From: Vallitaleaceae bacterium | Lineage (GTDB): Bacteria > Bacillota > Clostridia > Lachnospirales > Vallitaleaceae | Length of the DNA: 45,041 bases | Direction of reading: 5' to 3' | NCBI GenBank assembly: GCA_028277605.1 | Contig: JANQFZ010000061.1 | Location: forward strand, 1 to 45,041 | Shown: one piece after another, positions 39,240-45,041 of the stretch | How positions within the stretch are numbered: the first letter of the stretch is position 1 | Layout of the letters: every line of letters begins with the position of its first letter | Program-made: the position numbers and the translations under genes | The notes under the pieces: model-generated | Seen by the model: the letters and a program-made list of their open reading frames with translations, nothing else | The model's database searches: none | What the model was told of the DNA's origin: nothing

Positions 39240-39977
39240 TTAATCTTCTCTTTGTCTAACTGCTTCAAACATAAGCACTGCAGCAGCTACAGATGCATTT
39301 AATGATTCAATATTACCCTTCATGGGTATACGTGTAGTAAAATCACACTTTTCCTTTATCAGTCTGGATACACCTTCTCCTTCATTGCCTATTACGATAG
39401 CTAATGGTCCTTTAAGGTCACATGTATACATGACCTCTCCGTCCATATCTGCACAAGCTATCCAAAGCCCCTTATCCTTAAGCAATTCTATGGTTCTCAC
39501 TAAATTAGTGACTTTAGCTACTGGTGTATACTCAATAGCACCAGCAGAAGTTTTTGCCACAATGGATGTTAATCCAACCGCTCTCCTTTTAGGTATAATA
39601 ATACCATGAACTCCAGCAATATTGGCACTTCTTATAATAGCTCCCAAGTTATGGGGATCTACAATATTATCTAAGATAAGAATAAAAGGAGGCTCGTCCT
39701 TCTTTTCTGCTCTAAGTAGCAATTCATCAACACTTGAATAATTATAAGCAGCAGCATAGGCTATAATTCCTTGATGTTTATTTGTTTGGGATAATCTATC
39801 CAGCCTTTCCTTATCAATAAAATTTACAACGATATGACGCTTTCTAGCATCTGCTATTATTTTCTTAATAGGTCCTTCCTTATGTCCATCCAGTATATAG
39901 ATTTTATTGATACTTCTGCCAGCTTTAATAGCTTCTAAAACGGCATTTCTGCCTTCAAGTATTAGTTCATTTTCCAT
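39240..39977 (-). CDS. rlmB: 23S rRNA 2'-O-methyltransferase RlmB/TrmH family
   Basis: A 245-aa SPOUT methyltransferase, most likely making Gm2251-type modification in 23S rRNA with S-adenosylmethionine. The N-terminal substrate-binding domain (ILEGRNAVLEAIKAG) is followed by the knot motifs: HNLGAIIRSANIAGVHGII, then AIVIGNEGEGVSRLIKEKCD and IPMKGNIESLNASVAAAV. AAGGAA precedes the ATG. It heads the rlmB-yacP-sigH group. Confidence 0.93.
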   Translation of the reverse strand: MENELILEGRNAVLEAIKAGRSINKIYILDGHKEGPIKKIIADARKRHIVVNFIDKERLDRLSQTNKHQGIIAYAAAYNYSSVDELLLRAEKKDEPPFILILDNIVDPHNLGAIIRSANIAGVHGIIIPKRRAVGLTSIVAKTSAGAIEYTPVAKVTNLVRTIELLKDKGLWIACADMDGEVMYTCDLKGPLAIVIGNEGEGVSRLIKEKCDFTTRIPMKGNIESLNASVAAAVLMFEAVRQRED

Positions 39978-40030
39978 TTTGTTTGTTCCTTCCTATTATC
40001 AATGATTAGGTAATCACAAAAGACAAATAA

Positions 40031-41629
40031 TTAAGATAAAAGATTTTTATCCCTTAGTTTTTTTAGTAACTTATGATTAGGTAAAAAAGCTATATCACTT
40101 TCATTAAGCGTCTTGGTTAACAATAAGGTTAGGCCGTAGATGATAATTCCAACCAAAACTGATAATACGGTTGCTATAGAAGAATTACCTAGTATAAGCA
40201 TCAGTAATTTGTATGAAAAAAATACACCAAAGCCCATAATGATTACAGCTATTAAAGGTTTAATAATCACGTTTCTTATGTTTAAATGAAAAGTTACCTG
40301 CTTCTTTAAAAGTATTAAGTTAAGTAGTGAAAATGCCATATAATAGGCTATAGAAGCAATGATAGCCCCTCTCCCCTGTAGAGATGTTGGAATCAAAAAA
40401 TAATTTAATATGAATTTAACTATAACAGCAATTGCTAATGTCATCATAGGGTAATAATACTTACCAATTCCTTGTAACATGCTTGATAGTGTTTGTCCTA
40501 GAATAATAAATACCAAACAAAGACTATAAAGCACCAAATACTCTGACCCTGTTTGTGTTCTATATAACAACTGCATCAGTGGTCCTGCTAAGAGATACAA
40601 CCCAGCAGCAGCTGGTAGTGCTAATAACAAAGCTAACCGAATACCTAAAACTATTTTCGCTTTAAGCTCTTGATCATCTTTTTTTGCGACTGCTTCAGAA
40701 ATAGCTGGTAATATGGTTATCATTAAAGCTAAGCTGATAGTTAATGGAACATTAACAACAGTAAAAGCCGATCCGATCTGCCCCATAATATAATTAGTCA
40801 CCTCTTCACGAATACCTATGTGGTTCATTCGATGAAAAAGAGTTAATGAATCAACAAACTGCATGATAGAGTAGGAAGCAGATCCTATGGTTATTGGAAT
40901 AGCAATCCATATAATCTGTTTTGCTATACGTTTCAATGACCTATGTACTTTTTGATGTTGATGTTGAATTTTACTTTCAAGATAGAACTTTTTTTTACGA
41001 TACATAACCATTAAATATATCATCGAAATAACGAAGCCTAATGTCGTTCCCATCGCCGCTCCACCAACAGCAATCGGTATGCTATAACCAAGTTTCAAAA
41101 GAATAAAAGCAGAAGCAATACCTGCACCGACCTTAATGACATTCTCAATAATCTGAGCACTAGCAGTTGGAAGCATGGTCTGTAAGCCTTGAAAATAACC
41201 TTTAAATGCTCCAGCTATAGAAACAAAGACTGGAGCTAAACCTAAGCTGATTAAGGCATACTGAGTTTCTTGAGGCCATCCGCTGGCTTTAATAATGGAG
41301 TTGGTTAAGGTTATCATACCTATAGATATCAATGCACCAAATAAACCTATAACGGCTAAGGCACACTTAAATATTCTTTTTGCTTCACTGTATCGATTGA
41401 TGGTTACATTTTCTGAAATAAGTTTAGATACCGCATTTGGTATTCCTACAACCGCAGCAGAAACCAATAAAGAATAAAAGGGATAAACGATTTGATAATA
41501 GCCTACACCCTCAAAACCTACTAACCGATTGAGTGGTATCCTAAAAAAAGCACTTAGAATCTTAGAGAATAAGCCTGCAAGAGATAAAAGAACTGCGCCT
41601 TTTACAAGTTTATTGGTTTGTTTTGTCAT
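40031..41629 (-). CDS. SpoVB/MurJ-like lipid-linked oligosaccharide flippase
   Basis: A 532-aa membrane protein of the MATE/MVF (PST) flippase superfamily with about 14 hydrophobic segments. The N-terminus GAVLLSLAGLFSKILSAFFR, IPLNRLVGFEGVGYYQIVYP and VVGIPNAVSKLISE is characteristic of SpoVB and its paralogues, which move lipid-linked wall precursors and in Bacillus are needed for spore cortex. Central GAFKGYFQGLQTMLPTASAQ is also typical. Its start overlaps the mrnC stop by 20 nt, so it is translationally coupled to mrnC. Its place between mrnC and rlmB is not the usual order I know. It could be one of several paralogues. Confidence 0.85.
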   Translation of the reverse strand: MTKQTNKLVKGAVLLSLAGLFSKILSAFFRIPLNRLVGFEGVGYYQIVYPFYSLLVSAAVVGIPNAVSKLISENVTINRYSEAKRIFKCALAVIGLFGALISIGMITLTNSIIKASGWPQETQYALISLGLAPVFVSIAGAFKGYFQGLQTMLPTASAQIIENVIKVGAGIASAFILLKLGYSIPIAVGGAAMGTTLGFVISMIYLMVMYRKKKFYLESKIQHQHQKVHRSLKRIAKQIIWIAIPITIGSASYSIMQFVDSLTLFHRMNHIGIREEVTNYIMGQIGSAFTVVNVPLTISLALMITILPAISEAVAKKDDQELKAKIVLGIRLALLLALPAAAGLYLLAGPLMQLLYRTQTGSEYLVLYSLCLVFIILGQTLSSMLQGIGKYYYPMMTLAIAVIVKFILNYFLIPTSLQGRGAIIASIAYYMAFSLLNLILLKKQVTFHLNIRNVIIKPLIAVIIMGFGVFFSYKLLMLILGNSSIATVLSVLVGIIIYGLTLLLTKTLNESDIAFLPNHKLLKKLRDKNLLS

Positions 41630-42041
41630 TGTGTACTCCTTTTGAAATCAATTCAAGCATTCTATTATATTGACCATCTAAATACAAATAGCCTATTAAG
41701 GCTTCAAAGCCTGTAGCAAGCTTATATGCCATCCAATCAGCGTTTTTTGGTACAGTTGCAGATTTTGCATTTCTTCCTCTTTTAAAAACAGCAGCCTCTT
41801 CATCTGTTAATTCATCCTCTAACCCCTTTACCATGTTTGCTTGAGAAGACGCCTTAACATACCCACTTGTTCTCAAATGCAGTTTATGAACAGGGGCATT
41901 TCCATTATAAATGACCAGTGTACGAATAACTAAATCAAATACCACATCACCAATATACGCTAAAGCAAGTGGTGAATAGGTTCTTGGATTAATATCTTTT
42001 AGATTCATATTTTCCTTTAATTGTTGGATAAATGCATTCAA
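41610..42041 (-). CDS. mrnC: Mini-ribonuclease III
   Basis: A 143-aa RNase III catalytic domain without a dsRNA-binding domain, which matures 23S rRNA ends in Firmicutes. The signature YSPLALAYIGDVVFDLVIRT (residues 23-42) holds the metal-binding Asp. The second motif, NADWMAYKLATGFEALIGYL, carries the catalytic Glu. It is directly downstream of cysS as is usual. Confidence 0.93.
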   Translation of the reverse strand: MNAFIQQLKENMNLKDINPRTYSPLALAYIGDVVFDLVIRTLVIYNGNAPVHKLHLRTSGYVKASSQANMVKGLEDELTDEEAAVFKRGRNAKSATVPKNADWMAYKLATGFEALIGYLYLDGQYNRMLELISKGVHNDKTNQ

Positions 42042-42153
42042 ATTTTCACCTCAGATAAGCTTGTCTTTTTTAATAATAGCAAAAGCAATACTTTTTTACT
42101 ATATAACAAAAATTAAAAGCCTTGCTAAAAGTCCTCGTTAATTTACTGATAGT

Positions 42154-43554
42154 CTATATTCTTTTAAAACGAACCCCTTCTCTGGTATCCTCTAATAAAA
42201 TCCCTTGTTTTTTTAATTGATCTCGTATCTCGTCTGCTAAAGTAAAGTCTTTATTTTTTCTTGCTTGCTGACGTTTTTCTATCAAGAGTTCTATTTCATT
42301 ATCTAATAATTCTTGTTTTTTCTTTAATGTAATACCCAATAAGCCTCCTAGCCTATCTAATAAATCTAGGCATAACTGTATTAAAGAGGATGATGAATCA
42401 ATAGTTGTCGTCTTATTAGTCAATTTTATAATTTCAAATATAACAGCTACAGCATCAGCTGTATTAAAATCATCATCCATAGCTTCCTCAAATTTTAATC
42501 GGTAATCATTCAGTGCTTTTTCAATAGCAACTTCTTCCTCTTTTATTTTATCATGACTAGTACGCTTTAACAAATCTGTTAAATGATAGTAAGCCGTCTG
42601 AATTCTTTCAAGACCATTCGCTGCTGCTTCCATTAAAGACTCACTAAAATTAAGAGGACTTCTATAATGAGCATTAATCATAAAGAAACGTATAACATCA
42701 TAAGTAAAGAGCTCCGACAATTCTCTTACTGTATAAAAATTGCCTTTAGATTTTGACATTTTTTTATTGTTAATATTAAGAAAGGCATTATGCATCCAGT
42801 AGTTGGCAAATCTCTTCCCATTTGCTGCTTCGCTTTGTGCAATTTCATTTTCATGATGAGGAAAGATTAGATCTGTACCACCTGCATGTATGTCTATGCT
42901 GTCTCCAAGATATTTCTTAGCCATACAAGAGCATTCAATGTGCCAGCCGGGTCGTCCTTCTCCCCATGGTGATGACCATGATAGTTCTCCTTCTTTTTTA
43001 GGTTTCCAAAGAACAAAATCCATTGGATTTTCTTTATCATTATCTACTTGAACTCTTGAACCTGCTTCTAGATCCTCTTGCTTTTTCTTTGAAAGTTTAC
43101 CATAGTTCTCAAAACGTTTTGTTCCAAAGTAAACCGTTCCTTTTACTTCATAGGCATAGCCTTTTTCTATTAGGGTTTGAATCATTTGAATGATTTCTGG
43201 TATTTCTTGAGTGACTCTTGGATGTGTAGTTGCTCTCTTTACTCCTAAACCATCAGCATCCACGAATATTTCATGAATGTATTTTTCTGCAATTGCCTTA
43301 GCAGAAACTTTTTCTTCCTTTGATTTTTTTATAATCTTATCATCGATATCTGTAAAATTCTGAACATAGTTAACGTCATAGCCCCGATATTCTAAATATC
43401 TTCTGACAACATCAAACATAATATAAGGTCTTGCATTTCCAATATGAATAAAATTATAGACCGTTGGACCACATACATACATTTTAACTTTGCCCTCTTC
43501 TATGGGACGAAAAACTTCTTTCTTTTTGGTTAGCGTATTATAAATCTTTATCAT
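42154..43554 (-). CDS. cysS: Cysteinyl-tRNA synthetase
   Basis: A 466-aa class I synthetase charging tRNA-Cys. Residues 18-40 hold the first zinc Cys (CGPTVYN) and the HIGH-like HIGNARPY. Further zinc ligands are in WHIECSCM and FPHHENE. KMSKSKGN near residue 265 is the second catalytic motif. The C-terminal anticodon domain ends EIRDQLKKQGILLEDTREG. The ATG at 43554 follows GGAGG; the upstream frame start at 43584 precedes that site. In an operon with cysE under a shared T-box. Confidence 0.95.
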   Translation of the reverse strand: MIKIYNTLTKKKEVFRPIEEGKVKMYVCGPTVYNFIHIGNARPYIMFDVVRRYLEYRGYDVNYVQNFTDIDDKIIKKSKEEKVSAKAIAEKYIHEIFVDADGLGVKRATTHPRVTQEIPEIIQMIQTLIEKGYAYEVKGTVYFGTKRFENYGKLSKKKQEDLEAGSRVQVDNDKENPMDFVLWKPKKEGELSWSSPWGEGRPGWHIECSCMAKKYLGDSIDIHAGGTDLIFPHHENEIAQSEAANGKRFANYWMHNAFLNINNKKMSKSKGNFYTVRELSELFTYDVIRFFMINAHYRSPLNFSESLMEAAANGLERIQTAYYHLTDLLKRTSHDKIKEEEVAIEKALNDYRLKFEEAMDDDFNTADAVAVIFEIIKLTNKTTTIDSSSSLIQLCLDLLDRLGGLLGITLKKKQELLDNEIELLIEKRQQARKNKDFTLADEIRDQLKKQGILLEDTREGVRFKRI

Positions 43555-43726
43555 ATTTACCTCCACTTTTAGTTTTTTAATCAAAAATTAAAGTTAACTT
43601 CTAATTAATATAGGAAGCTTATGCTTGCTAGTAGTGATGTTTAGTAAGTATTTGTATACATATATTTAAAAGTTCTTGAACTATTATACTCATTTAAACT
43701 TCAGCTCATGCTCCTATCTCTAACCT

Positions 43727-44401
43727 CTATTTACATTTTATATTTATACCCTTATGCAGTATTCCTAATTCTTCTAGCTTTTTTTCAACATGTTCAAGAC
43801 GTATAAGTAAACTGCAAATGTCCATTTTAACAGGATCAGGTAAATGTATTTGATCCAGAGTATCACATGGTTTTACTTTTGTGTTATTCCTTTTTACAAC
43901 TCTCCCTGGTATCCCTACTACGGTTGAATTTTCAGGTACCTCTTTGAGAACTACTGAGCCAGCTCCTACTCTTGAATCATCACCCACTTTGAACGAGCCT
44001 AATACTTTAGCGCCCGCACTAATCATAACATTGTTACCAATCGTAGGATGTCTTTTCCCCTTTTCTTTTCCAGTACCTCCTAAAGTTACGCCTTGATATA
44101 TAGTTACATTATCCCCAATAATACAGGTTTCACCAATAACGACACCATGCCCATGATCAATAAATAGTCCTCTCCCAATAATTGCACCTGGATGGATCTC
44201 TATATTGGTTTTTCTTACAGCCCTTTGAGAGATCCACCTAGCTATAAAATACCATTTTTTCTTATAGAACCAATGGGCTACTCTATACCGAAGGATAGCT
44301 TTAAAACTTGGGTACAAGAAAACTTCCATGGTTGATTTAATAGCAGGGTCTCTGTCTCTAATGACTTTGATTTCTTCTTTAATAAATCGAATCAGTCCCA
44401 C
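43727..44401 (-). CDS. cysE: Serine O-acetyltransferase
   Basis: A 224-aa left-handed beta-helix enzyme making O-acetylserine, the precursor of cysteine. N-terminal helices (FIKEEIKVIRDRDPAIKS) precede the hexapeptide repeats with the catalytic FIDHGHGVVIGE, VTIYQGVTLGGTGKEKGKRH and SAGAKVLGSFKVGDDSRVG. A GTG at 44401 with AGGGTGA before it gives the usual N-terminus; an ATG at 44419 is in frame. It is the first gene after the T-box leader and is followed by cysS. Confidence 0.93.
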   Translation of the reverse strand: MGLIRFIKEEIKVIRDRDPAIKSTMEVFLYPSFKAILRYRVAHWFYKKKWYFIARWISQRAVRKTNIEIHPGAIIGRGLFIDHGHGVVIGETCIIGDNVTIYQGVTLGGTGKEKGKRHPTIGNNVMISAGAKVLGSFKVGDDSRVGAGSVVLKEVPENSTVVGIPGRVVKRNNTKVKPCDTLDQIHLPDPVKMDICSLLIRLEHVEKKLEELGILHKGINIKCK

Positions 44402-44424
44402 ATGAATCACCCTATTCATAAGAA

Positions 44425-44665
44425 ATAAAAAAACTCCGTCTCTTATATGAAGAGACGAAGATTATCCGCGGTTCCACTCTTTTAGAAATAATATTTATTT
44501 CCACTTTGTCTGATATAACGGTCAGTACCGTGTCGGACTACTTAATTCATCTGACAGGCTCTAGGATGCACTTCACTTATCCTCACTGTAGATCTGCTTT
44601 CAGCCCTTAACAAATCCTCTCTAAACAGTTTAGATAAATTACTCTTCCCTTCACAGCCTTATAAA
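44425..44665 (-). promoter_or_regulatory. T-box riboswitch, cysteine type, with terminator
   Basis: The minus-strand leader contains the T-box core AGAGTGGAACCGCGGATAAT at about 44490-44468, where TGGAACC pairs with the tRNA acceptor end. It is followed by a terminator (GTCTCTT ... AAGAGACGGAG then T7, 44460-44427). Upstream, GAAGTGCATCC near 44584-44574 presents TGC (44580-44578) followed by A, a likely cysteine specifier. Uncharged tRNA-Cys should favour read-through into cysE and cysS. Confidence 0.88.
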
Positions 44666-44764
44666 CGTATATATGTATTATTATATGCTGATGTCTTTAA
44701 ATGTTACTATTAATAATATCTAAAATCAATTCATTAGTCAAGATGAAGTTATTTGGATTAGCTG

Positions 44765-45041
44765 TTACTCATTACTCATAGCCTTTAAAGCACTAATTTT
44801 AGTGGCACGGATAGCTGGATATAAACCAGATAGTATTCCTATAGCAGTTGAAAAAAATACAGAAAATGACATCAGCCATATAGGTATAATAGAAATAGCA
44901 ACATCCTCTCCTCCCATTCTTCGTCCGCTAAAAATTGAAGTTCCTCCAAACTTATTAATTAAGTAGGAAGCTAAAAAGCTTAATCCAATACTTAGTATAC
45001 CGCCCAGCAATCCAATGATGGCAGATTCTATAAGAAACATA
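44765..45041 (-). CDS. FtsX/MacB-type ABC transporter permease, C-terminal end
   Basis: The last 91 residues of a permease cut by the window edge. The sequence has FLIESAIIGLLGGILSIGLS, then a periplasmic-side loop (GGEDVAISIIPIW) and the final signature GILSGLYPAIRATKISALKA, typical of MacB/FtsX-type permeases with a C-terminal P-x-x-A-x-x-x-x-P/S-x-x-A-L motif. The gene stops just upstream of the T-box region, so it is a separate unit. The substrate is unknown. Confidence 0.85.
   Translation of the reverse strand, partial: MFLIESAIIGLLGGILSIGLSFLASYLINKFGGTSIFSGRRMGGEDVAISIIPIWLMSFSVFFSTAIGILSGLYPAIRATKISALKAMSNE

Overview
The window looks like the chromosome of a low-GC, endospore-forming Clostridia-type Firmicute. 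The evidence is the block sigH, yacP, rlmB, mrnC, cysS, cysE on the minus strand, a T-box leader before cysE, strong GGAGG ribosome sites with several TTG/GTG starts, and four sigma-K-like promoters. No species can be named from the sequence alone.

Layout. (1) 1-1686: a minus-strand IS1634-type transposase cut by the window edge. (2) 1974-2801: an Mrp/NBP35-type P-loop ATPase on the plus strand. (3) 2947-13318: six tandem minus-strand paralogues. Each has a short basic or Cys-containing N-terminus, 18-24 coils of a 14-residue YadA-head-like SHAEG repeat, and a C-terminal domain that I read as Peptidase_G2 (an intramolecular chaperone and auto-protease). None has a signal peptide or membrane anchor. 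They are followed by a beta-propeller-like protein (13519-14940), a Cys-rich 302-aa protein (15026-15934) and a 102-aa protein (16155-16463). Sigma-K-type promoter matches (AC, 16-17 nt, CATANNNT) lie before four of these units. I infer a mother-cell-expressed spore-surface island, and this is the best candidate for an undescribed system here. (4) 16464-17595: a tRNA-Ala(GGC) gene and two small ORFs.

(5) 17596-35863: a PBSX/diffocin-like contractile tail locus. It has sheath, tube, a tail-assembly chaperone with a textbook A_AAA_AAC -1 frameshift site, tape measure, LysM/hub/baseplate proteins, two modular tail fibres (one ending in a six-blade Kelch propeller), XkdW/XkdX-like proteins, an XhlA-like holin, an L,D-transpeptidase-like enzyme and a second small membrane protein. 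There is no terminase, portal, capsid or integrase. The only head-related trace is an 82-aa fragment of a GP20-type scaffold protein. This points to a tailocin (R-type bacteriocin) rather than a prophage. At its upstream end sit two divergent XRE regulators and a sigma/RinA-like activator, with four copies of one 17-bp palindromic operator around their promoters.

(6) 36003-37457: a stand-alone sucrose phosphorylase with a consensus sigma-A promoter. (7) 37761-45041: tRNA-Thr(GGT) and the housekeeping block sigH, yacP, rlmB, a SpoVB-like flippase, mrnC, cysS, cysE with its cysteine T-box, and the C-terminal end of an FtsX-type ABC permease.
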